From Ochotona curzoniae (taxonomy: Eukaryota; Chordata; Mammalia; Lagomorpha; Ochotonidae): DNA of 64,000 nt. The translations under genes and the position numbers were made by a program. The notes beneath the pieces are model-generated. The model searched no databases, had not been told where the DNA came from, and saw only the letters and a list, made by a program, of their open reading frames with translations. The DNA lies in NCBI RefSeq assembly GCF_017591425.1, contig NW_024465434.1:1178001-1242000 (forward strand), written 5' to 3'. Positions 24,001-36,039 of this stretch are shown one piece after another. Position 1 is the first letter of the stretch, and every line of letters starts with the position of its first letter.

Positions 24001-24253
24001 TCCCGGTCCTGAGACCCACCAGCATCTAGGAGGCTGCTGGAAGTTTAAACTCCCAGGCCCAAGGTTGCACCCCTCCCCAATCCCATTCACCGCCCATTCA
24101 CTGCCCAGTCACAGAGACCTCCCCCCTCGGTGTACTCACCCCAAAGAGAGCAGCCCTGGGAGCCCAGGCAGGCTCGGGGACAGCTCACCACATGCACGTG
24201 GTGGTTGTCGTCTGGGATCCAGACATGAGACGCCCCATCCTGAGACCTACCAC
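21057..24253 (-). mobile_element. GC-rich polyadenylated retroposon, about 3.2 kb, unclassified
   Basis: An 11-bp target duplication TCCATCATTTC flanks the block exactly (21,046-21,056 and 24,254-24,264). At the left border lies T8; on the minus strand this is a 3' A tail preceded by an AATAAA signal. The body is much richer in GC than the surroundings and made of loosely repeated phrases (CCAGTGGGAG, CCTGGTCTGG, CCCACAC variants). Frames up to 158 codons are open on both strands without any recognisable protein. It ends differently from the L1 termini elsewhere in the window. It could be an L1-dependent non-autonomous element, an L1 5' UTR derivative or a retrocopy of a long non-coding RNA. 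Confidence 0.7.
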
Positions 24254-24264
24254 TCCATCATTTC

Positions 24265-24984
24265 ATAATAAGTTCTGATTTAAAATAGCACTTCTCAGAT
24301 TATTAAGTGTTCAAAACAAATTAATTCATTGTTGTTGCTGCTTAATCATGTAATCTACAAAATTGTAAACAGGCTGATATAGAAGCATGTATTTGTTATT
24401 GGTAGGAAATGGTTGTTAGTGCTTGCTAAAAGCTATTTCACTATTTGTGAAATTCGAAATTCTTTTCATTGTCTTCAGAAATTTTTATTGATCTTTCAAA
24501 GGATGCTTTAATAAGTGCAGGTAAATGGAACTAAAAGATGTTAATTTGGGAAAACATTTTTAATTTCTTAACATTTTGTATTACTTGATGATAGTTTTAG
24601 AGACTCTGGGGTTTATCTTCCTCTCCCCTGACTGATTTCTCCTATATTATAACAATAGTATAGTCCTTTATAAGCCATTATAAGGCCATCAGTTGGCCAT
24701 TTAAGTGTATCCTGACTTTGTAGGTTTGGACAACAGCAGAATCCAGCACCTATTGTCAAGTATATTTAACAGTTTCATTGGGAGTCCATCTTTGATTTAG
24801 AAGTAGATGAATATGCATTATATCCTCACATCTGAATATGTTAGTGTATTACATAGTTAATATGGATTTCTTTAAATGAAAATCCATAAAACAAAATCAA
24901 CAGAGAAAAATAGAAAATTAACAACATGAAGGTAAATTATATGCTACTGAATAACCAATGTGTTGCTGAAGAGATGAAAAAGAA
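24265..24984. other. Unassigned DNA
   Basis: AT-rich, with no gene or repeat recognised. Confidence 0.5.
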
Positions 24985-27900
24985 ATCCATCTTCTTGAAG
25001 CTAATGCTATTGTAGATTGTGCTGCTATAATATGGGATTAAAGACCCCTTTCTTTCAGATCCCTTTCTTGTATGTGTACATAATTTTCTTTGACTATATG
25101 CTTGGAAGTGTCATATGACAGAGCAATTTTCAGTTCTCTTAGCACTCTTCATACAGACTTCCATAGTGGTTGTAGTAGCTACATTCCTACCAGCAGTGAA
25201 GAAGGGTGCCATTATTCCAACATCCGCACCAGCAGGTGGTGGTAAGAGTTTTGAATGTAGGCCAATCTCCCTGGAGTTAGGTGGAACCTCAGTGTGGTTT
25301 TCATTTATATTTTCCTGATGGCCAGGGAACCTGAGCATTTTTTTTTTTCATTTGTCTATTAGTCTTTTTTTCTTTTGAAAAATGCCTCTGCATTTCCTTA
25401 ATTTCTTCAGAGGGTTATTCTGCAATTGAGTTTCTAAAGTTCTTTGTAAAATCCTTGATATTAGTCCCCTATCAGTTTTATGCCAAGATTTCCCCCCATT
25501 CTGTTGGTTGTTTCTTCTGTTTGTTGATTGCTTCATTTGCCGTACAGAAACTTTTTCGCTTGATGTATTCCCACTTGTTTATTTTGGCCTTGACTGCCTA
25601 TGCTTTTGGTGACTTTTCTAAGAAGTCTTTCCCAGTCTATGTCTTGGAGAGTACCTTCTATGTTTTCCTCTAATTTTCTAGGTACATTTTAGGTCTTTGA
25701 TCCATTTAGAGCTGCTTTTGTATTAGATGTCAGATGGGGGATCTTGCTTCTTACTTCTGCAGGCTGCTAACCCATTGTCCCAACAGGATTTGTTGAACAG
25801 AACAAACTTTTGCCCAGGGTTGTTTTCAGTTTTCTTATTGAAGATTAGTTAACTGTATATGTGTGGGCTCTTTTCTGGTGTTTCTATCCTGTTCCATTGA
25901 TCTTCTTCTCTGTTTCTGTACCAATACCAGACTGCTTTGATGACTACTGCTCTGCAGTGTATATCTTGAGGTCTGGAATTGATATCCTGAAGAAGAAATA
26001 TCAAGCAGGAGATAACTGATTATTTGTGGTCTCGTATGCACCTAGATTTTCTCAGAAGAATGTTGTTGGGTCTTTGATAGGGATTGTGTTGAATCTGTAT
26101 GACTTTTAGTAATATGAATGTTCTGATGTTGATCCTGCTACTCCAGGCACGTGGTAAGACTTTCTATCTTTTAATGTCTTTTCTTTTTTTACATAGAAGT
26201 CTTCCACATTTTTTGCTTAGGTTAATCCTGAGGTATTTGAGATTCCTCTCCATTATTTTATTTTTTTTTTTAAAGATTTATTTTTATTATTTTTTCATTG
26301 GAAAGGTGGATATACAGAGAGGAGAGACAGAGAGGAAGATCTTTCATCCGATGATTCACTCCCCAAGTGAGCACAACGGCCGATGCTATGCCGATCCAAA
26401 GCCAGGAGCCTCTTCCGGGTCTCCCATGCGGGTGCAGGTTCCCAAAGCTTTGGGCCATCCTCGAATGCTTTCCCAGGCCACAGGCAGGGAGCTGGAAGGG
26501 AAGCAGGGCTGCCGGGATTAGAACCGGCGCCCATATGGGATCCTGGGCGTGAAGGCGAGGACCTTAACCACTTGCACCACTGTGCCAGGCCCCTCTCCAT
26601 TATTTTAAAGAGGACTGTGCTTACAATGTCTTCCACAGACACTTATTTATTGGTGCCATTGATTTATGTTCACTTTGCATTCTGCTACCCTTCCAAAATT
26701 CTTATCAGTTCCAATAATCTCTTGATTGAATTTTTTCTATGTAGAGAATCATGTCGTCTGCAAACAGGGATAATTTTCTCAGTTCCAATTTGAATTCATT
26801 TAATTTGTTTTTTCCTGCCTAATAGCTCTGGCAAGGGCTTCCAATATTATATTGAATTGTAGTGGCAAAAATGGACATTCTTGTCTAGTTCCAGTTGGTA
26901 TATACCCAGTTGGTATGATGCTGGAATTTTTTCTGTACTGTTTTGATTGTGATATATAATGTTCCTTCTCTGCCTATCTTAAGGTTCTCAGCATGAAGTG
27001 GTGTTGGATTTTACCAAATGCCTTCTTGGCATATATTGATCATATGGGTTTTATTATTCAATTTGTTGATGTGATGTATCACATTTATTGACTTGTGAAA
27101 GTTAAACCCTCTCTGCATGTCAGTGTAAGTTCTACCTACCTGGCCCAGGTGAATGATCTGCCTGATGTGCTGTTGGACCTTGTTGGCTAGTGTTTTGTTG
27201 AGTATCTTTTTTTCTATGTTCATGAGGGTTATCTATCTATAGTTTTTACTGTTGTGTCTCTGTCTGGCTTTGATATTAAGGTGATTTTAGTTTCAGAGTT
27301 TGGAAGGATTGCCTCCTCTTCTATTGTGTGGCATAGCTTGTGGAGGATTGGAATAAGTTCTTGAAACCTTCGGTGGAATTCAGCAGTGTAAGCCATCTGG
27401 TCCAAGGCTTTTCTTGGTTGGGAAGGATTCAATTAGTGATTCAATCTCAGTCCTTTTTAGCTCTATTTAATTATCCTCATGATTCAATTTTGATGGATAG
27501 ATTTTTGGACACAATCTATTTCTTCTGGGTCTTCTGATTTGTCGGCATATATTTGATTGAAATAGTTGCTAATATTTCTATGGATGTCTGAGGTGTCATA
27601 TTTCCTTTTTTGTGTCTGATCCTGTTTTTGCATATTTTCCCTCCTTTTTTTTTTGATTTGTTGGGCCAGTGGAGAATCAATTCTGATTTTCTCAAAGAAC
27701 TAGCTCTTTGATTCATTGATCCTATGTATTCTTTTATTTTTTTTCCTATAAATCTTGGGATTGCTTTGGTTTTCTAATTCCTTCAAACATATGGCTAGCT
27801 CATTTGCAGTGCAAAGTATTGAAGTATTAAAGTATTGAGATTAACTTCAACACTTTACACTGCCTTGGTTGTGTCATTTAAGTTTTAATATGTTTGCCTT

Positions 27901-28212
27901 CATTTGTTTCAAGCAATTTCTTTGATTTTTCTCTAAAACCCACTCTTATTTTAGTAGGATATTACTCAAACTCCAGGTGTTTGCTAATCTATGACATGTG
28001 AATGATGAGTTTAAGCCATTCCCATTCAAGGTTAATATGGATAGGTAACAATTCTGACCTCTTATCTTAGCAGTGTATTATTCATTGTTTTGACTCATCT
28101 GATTGTACTGCTGTGTTCTTCATATCTCCCTTTGGTTTTGGTAGATGTTGCTCATTTTCTCTGGCATGTGTTTTACTCTATAACAATGCTCTAAAAATTG
28201 TAATTGAAAGAG
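24985..28212 (-). mobile_element. L1, ORF2 nearly full length but broken
   Basis: Minus-strand L1 with better preserved wording than the 1-5 kb copy. The end of ORF2/3' region lies at 24,985-25,330, the C-terminal domain at 25,330-26,244, the RT domain at 26,608-27,480 (the antisense of the catalytic region around 26,740-26,890), and the endonuclease side at 27,700-28,212. It is interrupted by two SINEs, each with a clean target duplication. Stops throughout make it inactive. Confidence 0.88.
26261..26591 (-). mobile_element. C-type SINE, young copy
   Basis: Full-length antisense SINE with a perfect 16-bp target duplication, CCTCTCCATTATTTTA (26,245-26,260 and 26,592-26,607), and a long T tail. 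Near-identical to the copy at 1,658-2,001, sharing the TTTTTATTATTTTTTCATTGG tail variant, so both probably derive from the same recently active source gene. Confidence 0.95.
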
Positions 28213-28227
28213 TTTGGTAAACATCTT

Positions 28228-28560
28228 TTTTTTTAAAAAGATTTATTTATTTATTGGAAAGTCAGATATACAGAGAAGAGGAGAGATGTAGAGGAAGTTC
28301 TTCCATCTGAATATTCACTCCCCAATGAGCACAACGGCCGATGCTATGCCAATCTGAAGCCAGAATCCAGGAACCTCCTCCGGGTATCCCAATGGGGGCA
28401 GGGTCCCAAAGCTTTGGGCCATCCTTGACTGCTTTCCCAGGCCACAAGCAGGGAGCTGGATGGGAAGTGGAGCTGCCAGGATTAGAACCGGTGCCCGTAT
28501 GGGATCCTGGCACGTTCAAGGCAAGGACTTTAGCTGCAAGGCCACGCTGCCGGGTCCAGA
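28228..28560 (-). mobile_element. C-type SINE
   Basis: Full-length antisense SINE with a perfect 15-bp target duplication TTTGGTAAACATCTT (28,213-28,227 and 28,562-28,576). The head reads CGCTGCCGGGTCC. Confidence 0.95.
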
Positions 28561-28576
28561 TTTTGGTAAACATCTT

Positions 28577-30024
28577 AATACCTATGAGAACATTTCACAA
28601 CAATATGTAAAGTAAATTTTGGTCGAATCAACTTGATCAGCTGCTAAATTGGAAGTCTCAGCTTCCTTTAATTCTAGAACATTTACTGTATTTTCTTACA
28701 TGATTCCTTAATTTTCTTCCTGCTGCTATCCTTTTGCTCATTTCTCCATTTGACTTGTGGCTTCTATATGTACTATATATTTTACCTCTCTCCTATTCAT
28801 TTTTATCTAATGAAAATTACCCATTATGTAAAATGAAAATTTGCTTCGAATTTTTAAAAATCACACATTTTAGTTCCTGTATTGTATGAATGTTTTGAAG
28901 CACCTTTTTACATTGTGGCATTTCATGGATTTAAAAAAAAAATTCTGATTATTTTCCTGGTACTCACAAGTTTTGTCTATCCTTAGCTATGGCTTCTTTC
29001 CATTGCTTTAGAATCCTTAAACATCTACCTTTGCTCATGGATTTATCTGAGATGTCCTTACGCAATTACATCAAAAGGTGCTGTTGCTTGTTCAAACTGG
29101 AGATGGAGAAAATTGTTTTTAGCCTAAAAAGATGAAATTTAGCAATTGGTATGTTATATAAATTTAACACTAAGACTTCACCTTGGATACCAATAACCAG
29201 ACTGTTTAGATTCACTCTTTTGTAAAAAAACGGACTATTTTGGGGGGTCACTTGAACATTTGGCTGACATCATTCTGAATGTCCAAGTGGAGAGAAGCTT
29301 GACTTTCCTCCTGTTAGCACTTTGTATTCTTCTGATTGACCCCATCATGTCTCCAGGTCTTGAGTTTCTGATAGGCTTTCCTGGGAAAATAACCTCTTTG
29401 TAATGGGGGAGTGTCATCAACTGATCTTTCCTTTTTTTTTTTCGGTTATAATAAGTTTTTCATTTCTCATGCTTAATTGAAATGCAGGACAGCAAGGTAA
29501 GAACCCAAGTTTATCTGTTGTATTGATTTCCTATCACTGCTGTAACAAATTACCCAAATATGTATAGCTTGATGCAGTAGAAATTTATTATTTAACATAT
29601 TTAGAAGACAGAAATCTGATATTGGGATTACTGAAGTGAAGCCAAGGTGTCAAATGGCTGAGTGCCATTTAGAGGCTAGAGGTGAGAAATCATGTGCTGG
29701 GTTTTGTCAGTTTCTAGATCCTTCTTAAATTTGCAAAAACAGTAACAATGTTTTCTCTGACTGTACTTTCCTGTGTTTCTGTCTTTTTCTATCCTATGTG
29801 TAATCTCTGACTGCCTTAACTATAAGGATGCATATGATTGCCATAGGACCATTTGTTAATTTCCCCATCAAGATGTTTGGCTAAGCCACATCTGCATATA
29901 ATTTGTCTACCATGTATTTTGGCATTTACAGATTGTAAAGTTTAGACAGAAGTTTTCTGTGTGCCATTGGTTGGTTCACCTCATGAACTATTTTTGAACA
30001 TGTATTACTTTTTAAAACACTCCT
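28577..30024. other. Mostly unassigned DNA
   Basis: The first part may continue the L1 on the left, but I cannot follow it. At about 29,520-29,760 the wording (CACTGCTGTAACAAATTACC, then AGAAATTTATTATTTAAC) resembles the antisense 3' part of an ancient mammalian LTR or MER repeat; family not fixed. Confidence 0.4.
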
Positions 30025-30545
30025 CAGAGGCTCCTAAGTCCTCACCTTGCAGGCACCGGGATCCCATCTGGGCACTGTTTTTTTTTTTTTTTTTCAAGAT
30101 TTTATTTGTATTGTGGAAGTCAGATATACAGAGAGGAGGAGAGACAGAGAGGAAGGTCTTCCATCTGCTGATTCACTCTCCAAGTTGCTGCAATGGCTGG
30201 AGCTGAGCCAATCTGAAGCCAGGAGCCAGGAGCTTCTTCTGGGTCTCATCTGTGGGTGCGGGGTCCCAAGGTGTTTGGCCATCCTTGACTGCTTTCCCAG
30301 GCCACAGGCAGGGAACTGAATGGGAAGCAGGGCTGCCGGGATTAGAACTTGTGGCCTGGGAGGACAGTTGGGAATGATTCAAGGCCTTGGGACCCACACC
30401 CCCACATGGGAAACCGGGTGGAGTCTTCTGGCTCCAGATTGGCAGAGCTCTGGAAGTTTGCGTCTGCTAGGGGAGGGAATAATACAACAGAAGATCTTCC
30501 TTTCTGTCTCACCTTCTCTCTGCATCTGACTTTCAAGTAAAAGTA
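30025..30545 (+). mobile_element. C-type SINE split by an inverted SINE
   Basis: The sense SINE head (GTCCTCACCTTGCAGGCACC and GGGATCCCATCTGGGCACTG) occupies 30,025-30,077. The rest, from CTTGTGGCCTGGG to the TTTCAAGTAAAAGTAG tail, occupies 30,347-30,545. Between them lies an antisense SINE. About 50 bp of the sense copy were lost at the junction. Confidence 0.82.
30078..30346 (-). mobile_element. C-type SINE inside the SINE at 30,025
   Basis: Antisense SINE starting with T18 and the GATTTTATTTGTATTGTGG tail variant, ending at GCCGGGATTAGAAC. Its head (about 60 bp) is missing, so it is 5' truncated. Confidence 0.85.
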
Positions 30546-31849
30546 GCTTTTTTAAAATTTTATTTCTCCCTCCATTCTCAATAAATAATCTAGCAGCATT
30601 CAGAGGGCTCTGCAGTATATGTTTATTGACAAATTTAGATTTTCAAAGTAAGGATTATCATTATTAATAAAAGGGTTTTCTCAGACTTGTGTCCACATGT
30701 CAAATGGGCAAAGAATTCCATCCTGTTCCTATTGACCTCTGGAGATCTTCCTGGTACAGTCCGTAAAGCACTAATATTTTCATGTTATTATTACTCATAC
30801 AGTTTAGTCCAATAATAGTTTTCTAATGCTACCTGCATTATTTATCATTCAATTTGAACCATAAGCTGAAACTGACAATTTCTCAACATCCTTTCCCAAT
30901 TTTTACTATATTGTAAGTGACTAGCATTTCATAGTTAATAAAAATGATTAATAGGAGGTAAAGTAAATAATAGCTGAGTGAGATACTGGAGCAATTGTCT
31001 GCCACAGAGACATCAATTTGAAATTATTTATGTACCACTTAACCTTTGCTAGACTTAAGGAAGCCAGATGAGATCTCACATTCCCTGGGGTTAGTGTTCA
31101 AATGTACGTTGAAGAAATTTGGAAAGAATGCTGGTGGTACTCCTCCCTCCACAGTTCAGAGAGACATGGTATTGCTCCCGCTTGATAGAGGGAAAGAGAA
31201 TTAAGCCTAGATGAAAGTGATTTCTAGGCTTCCCATACCAAAGGCCTTTGGATATTTCTTGGCCAGGCTGCCAAGGGACAGTCTTCCCTATCATCTGACG
31301 CACAGCATATCAGGATTCCAGCTTTTAGGACACAAAGAGCTAAACTCTTACGGAAAGAAAGTCAGTCACAGTGGGACAAAGCATACAAAAAGCCAAAGGC
31401 TATCTCCAGGCCATTGATTGCAAACAGGGTCTCTACATTTGTCTCTGTGTCAGACCTGCCATCCAGCAGGACAAATGCAATTTAGCACCAATCACTTTCA
31501 GAGTGATCTGGCCTGGCATGCGCACCTGAGAGTGTAGAAGTCTTAGTAGCTGTGTGCAAAGGGCCTGAATCGGCTTAAGGACAAGTCCTTGGTTATACAA
31601 GTTGACACTATCACCCTTTCACTAATGTTAGTTAAACAGCAAGGAAACAAAAGATTGTGGCTTAGGGAAAACTATAAAGGCATAACCTGAAGACAGTTAC
31701 CATTAGTGGGCCTCTGACACAACGGGAAGTTTGATAGCCTTTACAATAAGGCTTACATCCCATCCAGTATCCTGTTCTGGTATACCTAGCTTATGAATCT
31801 ACTTTAGAAACTGGTCATAATATTTGGTTTCCAGATGACTTGCTATTGT
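30546..31849. other. Unassigned DNA
   Basis: No gene or repeat recognised. Confidence 0.5.
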
Positions 31850-32425
31850 AGTACTGGAGAATATGGGATTAGGTATCTCAGCTTCTCTCAGGAAAAGATT
31901 TGTAGGGTCAGACTGCCATTTTTAAACATTTCATCAGTTCTTAATAGTACACCAACTGCAAATAGGAATTCCTGGGCTTAAGTAGTTACAAAAAAATACC
32001 CCAGTATCAGTTATATAAGGTGTTGACAGTGTACATACCAGCTAGGGCTGAAACAGCACAAATTCAAGGAAAACAATGTTTAGAATTACAAGGGTAGGCA
32101 GCCACAAATTAAGCCAGATTGTAAAGACAAATCTAACCCCTCAATGTACAGATTATCCTGTATGCTAGTAAGTATCAAAAACTTTAAAAGAACAATGAAT
32201 TCCTCTAAGAAGCAACATGAATCAAAGTTCTTGGATGACAATTCAAAAGTTACATTAAGGAAACTTTTACCATAAGGGATAACTTAAGGAATTTCTTTTG
32301 ATTTCTCTGAGTTGAAAAAAAATGCTAAGTGAAATTAAAAATGTTACAGAAGGTATCAGTGCCAGAATAGACCAAATAGAAAAACTAATTCAAAGATCAT
32401 TTCTGAGGTTTCCTTTACAGTATAG
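31850..32425 (+). mobile_element. Old L1, 5' end and ORF1 start
   Basis: Sense L1. The 32,300-32,400 stretch (AAATGCTAAGTGAAATTAAA, then CAGAATAGACCAAATAGAAA) matches the coiled-coil coding start of old L1 ORF1. The part before it is assigned to the same element by position only. Confidence 0.5.
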
Positions 32426-33029
32426 AAGTTTGTGTGATTTACAAAGTTCCTGTGTTTGGAAGATTTCATTCTTTCCTCTGTGTTTGTTGTAGGCATCTCT
32501 CTTCTGTTGCTTTGGCAAAGTAAGTTAGAATAAATTTTTAATTTTTATCTAAAAACATGTTCATCCTGATGTAGGAAGTAAAATTTTAGAAGTTTGACAG
32601 TTGGGCATCCAGATTTGAGGAAGAAAGAAAAAGCAATGGGCATGCCAACATTTCACTTTGAAATAGAAAACACAGTCCAAAATTAGAAAAAGGTGACAAT
32701 CAATTCAGAAAGTCTCATTTGAGAGGATATATAATAACATGCGTTCAATTCCATTTTGAATATGTAACATTTCACAGGGTTCTAATTTAAGACTTGAAAT
32801 AGATAGAAGGTTCTAAATAGTCTCCACACTTCTTGCCAAAAAAAAAAAAAAGTCTGAACTGGCAAAGATTTAGCAAATATTACCAGAGAAAATATTTCTG
32901 ATGCCACTAAGGAATTAATGCGTTATTTTTTGACAAAAAATCTCTACTTGTTTTTGACAGACCCCAATCTAAAAATTGTGAATAGAAACGATTTATACTC
33001 TAAAGTTTGTATATTCACTTTTTATTTCC
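32426..33029. other. Unassigned DNA
   Basis: AT-rich, with an A14 run at 32,838. Nothing recognised. Confidence 0.5.
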
Positions 33030-33345
33030 TCTACGTTGTTTTTAATTACTGTAATGAAATATCAGAGGCAGGCTACCTCACAAAGAGAAAAGGTGTTTTT
33101 TGGTTCCTGCTTTTGGAGGTGTATGACCTAGCATCCTCATTTGATAGCCTTCTTGATAAACGAGTCCCAAGGTGGCACGGGGACCCACGTGACAAGATAC
33201 AGACAGCACAGATGAATTTGTGTCTATCCTGTCCTTTCCTGATTTTGTAAAGGTACTGACGCCAGTATTTTTAGTAGCTCCCACTGGGGATTACATTTCA
33301 TCACAGGAAGCCTTCAGTGGCACTCAAACCAAAGCACTTTGAAAA
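33030..33345 (-). mobile_element. MaLR-type LTR fragment (MST/MLT1-like)
   Basis: Antisense LTR. It opens with the ATTACTGTAATGAAATATCAG region and closes with CTGGGGATTACATTTCATCA and CTCAAACCAAAGCA, the antisense of the 5' end of mammalian apparent LTR retrotransposons. This is an ancient element, diverged and with internal deletions. Confidence 0.7.
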
Positions 33346-33598
33346 TTTTGTTTGGTTTTGTTCAAATCCTTGTTGTCACTTTATTTGATTGATGAACATT
33401 TGCTTCAGTTCCCAGGCATTACATCTGAGATTTCAGGTGCGTTATGTAATTGTATCTGCCAATTAAGGCTCTGACGTATATACTTTCTCAGATGGGTAGG
33501 ATAGCAGATGAAATCATTTACCTAAGTATCACATCAATGGGAAGATATGGATGCCATATGTAAAATAATGTCTTTTATAAGATTGTTTGATTTGATTT

Positions 33599-33924
33599 TT
33601 TAAAGATTTATTTATTTATTGGAAAGTCAGATATACAGAGAGGAGGAGTGACAGAGAGGAAGGTCTTCCGTCCAATGATTCACTCCCCAAGTGAGTGCAA
33701 CAGCTGATGCTATGCCGATCTGAAGCCAGGATCCAGGAACCTCTTCCAGGTCTCCCACGTGGGTGCAGGGTCCCAAAGCTTTGGGCCGTCCTCGACTGCT
33801 TTCCTAGGACACAAGCAGGGAGCTGGATGGGAAGTGGAGCTGCCGGGATTAGAACCGGTGCCCATATGGGATCCTGGCACATTCAAGGCGAGGACTTGAG
33901 CCGCTAGGCCATGCCGCCAGGCCC
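33599..33924 (-). mobile_element. C-type SINE
   Basis: Full-length antisense SINE flanked by TTGATTTGATTT at 33,587-33,598 and 33,925-33,936 (12 bp, perfect). Head CATGCCGCCAGGCCC. Confidence 0.94.
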
Positions 33925-33989
33925 TTGATTTGATTTCTTAACCATGTTGGTATACAGTGATCTTTATTACTGACTTTGTGGTATATTTA

Positions 33990-34415
33990 TCATGCTTATT
34001 GATTGGGGATTTATCTTCAGGATGGTTCAACCAATCAGTGAATGTAATATACTGCATTAATAAATCAAAAAGCCTATGGTTATCTCAATATCATTTCATC
34101 ATCAGAAGAGAAAGCATCAGATAAAATATCTTTCCATGATGGAAAATGTAAGTTGGTTATAGAAGGAACATACTCTAACACAACCAATACAACATATTAA
34201 CAAAAAAAAAAAAAAAACAACCACTGCCAGCCTCATACTGAATGGGGGAAAGATGGAAATACTTGGAACCACCACTGCTATTTAACGTTGTCAGGGAAGT
34301 CATAGCTAAAGCCATTAGGGAAGAAAAAAGTCAAAGGAATACAAGTTGGAAAGGAAGAAGTCCAGTATCCATGCTTGCAGTTGACATGATTCTCCACATA
34401 GGCAAACCAATCATC
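33990..34415 (+). mobile_element. L1 ORF2, RT segment
   Basis: Sense L1 ORF2 around the RT core: the GGATGGTTCAACCAATCAGT box at 34,020, the AACCACCACTGCTATTTAAC region at 34,266 and the block ending near the catalytic aspartates at about 34,380. A run of 15 A at 34,202 is a local expansion. Broken frame. Confidence 0.82.
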
Positions 34416-34419
34416 TCTA

Positions 34420-34781
34420 TTAAAAGACTTGGTATTCAATGTATGTTTCTGGCTTCGTTTAAACTCGAAGCCATTTTCCGTTGTTTGCCCAGCCCTGTTT
34501 CCTTGTCCAATCACATGCTTACTCTAGCCATGCTCTCTCTTCCAGAAACTCCTCCTCCCATCTGCTTTCTTTTTCTACCCTTCTGTAGGAACACCAGGCA
34601 CAGCACCTCTGCTTGATTGGAGACAGGGTGCAAAGCAGCCAAACTTGCATCGTCCCAAGCCTCAGACTGCTGTAGTACAGGTGGGACCTCCAGGCATGTC
34701 CACTGGAGCCTTTAAAGCAACCTGAAGTATGGACAACAAAGCTGGAAGAATTATTAACAAATTATTAACAAATAAAAATGT
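34420..34781. other. Unassigned DNA
   Basis: GC content is higher than the surroundings and the 34,242-34,616 frame runs through it, but neither L1 nor SINE wording is present. It might be a retrocopy fragment. I recognise nothing specific. Confidence 0.35.
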
Positions 34782-35215
34782 GAGCTCAGCTTGGTGGCCT
34801 AGTTACCCAAGTCCTTGCCTTGAACATGCTGGGATCCTATATGGACTCCAGTTCTAATCTTGACAGTCCCACTTCCCATCCAGCTCCCTGCTTGTGGCCT
34901 GTGAAGGCAGTCGAGGACAGTCCAAAGCCTTGGGACCCTGCGCCTGCTTGGGAGACTCAGAAGAGTTCCAGCTCCGGGCTTCGGATCAGCGCAGCTCCGG
35001 CCGTTGCGGTCACTTGAAGTTGATCAATGGACAGATCTTCCTCTCTGTGTCTCTCGTGCTATATGTATACATTACATATTACATATTATATATCATATGC
35101 GTGGGAAACTCAGAAGAGCCTCTAGCTCCTGGCTTTGAATCAGGGCAGCTCTGGCCATTGCGGTCACTTGGGAAAATCAATGGACAGATCTTCCTCTCTG
35201 TCTCTCTTGCACTAT
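34782..35215 (+). mobile_element. C-type SINE with duplicated 3' half
   Basis: Sense SINE starting GCTCAGCTTGGTGGCC. Its 3' part (from GGGAGACTCAGAAGAG through GATCTTCCTCTCTGT) occurs twice, at about 34,950-35,045 and 35,102-35,200, separated by a TACATATTACATATTATATA type run. The second tail runs into the long AT-rich tandem region. Confidence 0.85.
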
Positions 35216-36039
35216 ACATACGTATTATATATATTATACATATTACATGTATTACATATGATATATCCTATATTATACACTGTACATTATATATCATGTA
35301 TTATGCATATTGTATATATAATATATTACATATAAATTATACATCTAAATTACATATTTAAATTATAAATTTCTATAAATTATAAATTATCATAAATTAT
35401 AAATTATAAACCATCATGTTTTCATGAATTATCATAAATCACAAAGCATCATAAAACAGCACAACCACACTTCCTAAATCACCATAAATTACTATGAATT
35501 ATAACTCACCATAAATTATCACAACTCATCATAAATCTAAATCATAAACCATCATAAAGTCATAAACGAGCATAATCACACCTCATAAATTACCATAAAT
35601 TATCACAATTATGAATTATAAATCATAAACCATAAATCATAAACCAGCATATTACACTTCATAAATTATAAATTATGAATCATCAATCATGATTTATACA
35701 TTGTTATAAATAATCATAAATTATCATAAATCAAACTATCATCCACACTTCATTAATCATCATAAATTATCATGAATTTTCATAAATTAACAAATCATAA
35801 ATTCCCAGATATCATAAAATACCATAAATCAGACCATCACAAAGCATAGATCATCATAAAGCAGAATAATCACAACTCATAATTTCCATAAATTATAAAT
35901 CATACATTATGAATTATGACTTATCACATATCAAATTATCATAAATTATTAAATTGTCAAATTATCAGAAATATGTATATGATATATACCATGTATATAT
36001 TATATACTATCTTATAATATATTATACATTACATATATA
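35216..36039. repeat. AT-rich degenerate tandem DNA
   Basis: TATA-rich at both ends. From about 35,340 to 35,960 it is built of degenerate ATAAATTATCATAAATCA-like phrases of roughly 8-12 bp (ATCATAAA recurs dozens of times). No gene content. It links the SINE to the 24-bp array. Confidence 0.85.

Noticed and set aside
21611..24268. Open frames up to 158 codons in the GC-rich element taken as candidate retroposon proteins
   Set aside because: Frames are open on both strands in a GC-rich, low-stop background, are not kept between the two long copies, and show no recognisable domain.
25115..25338. Open frames near 25.1-25.3 kb as coding sequence
   Set aside because: The sequence is the antisense end of L1 ORF2/3' region.
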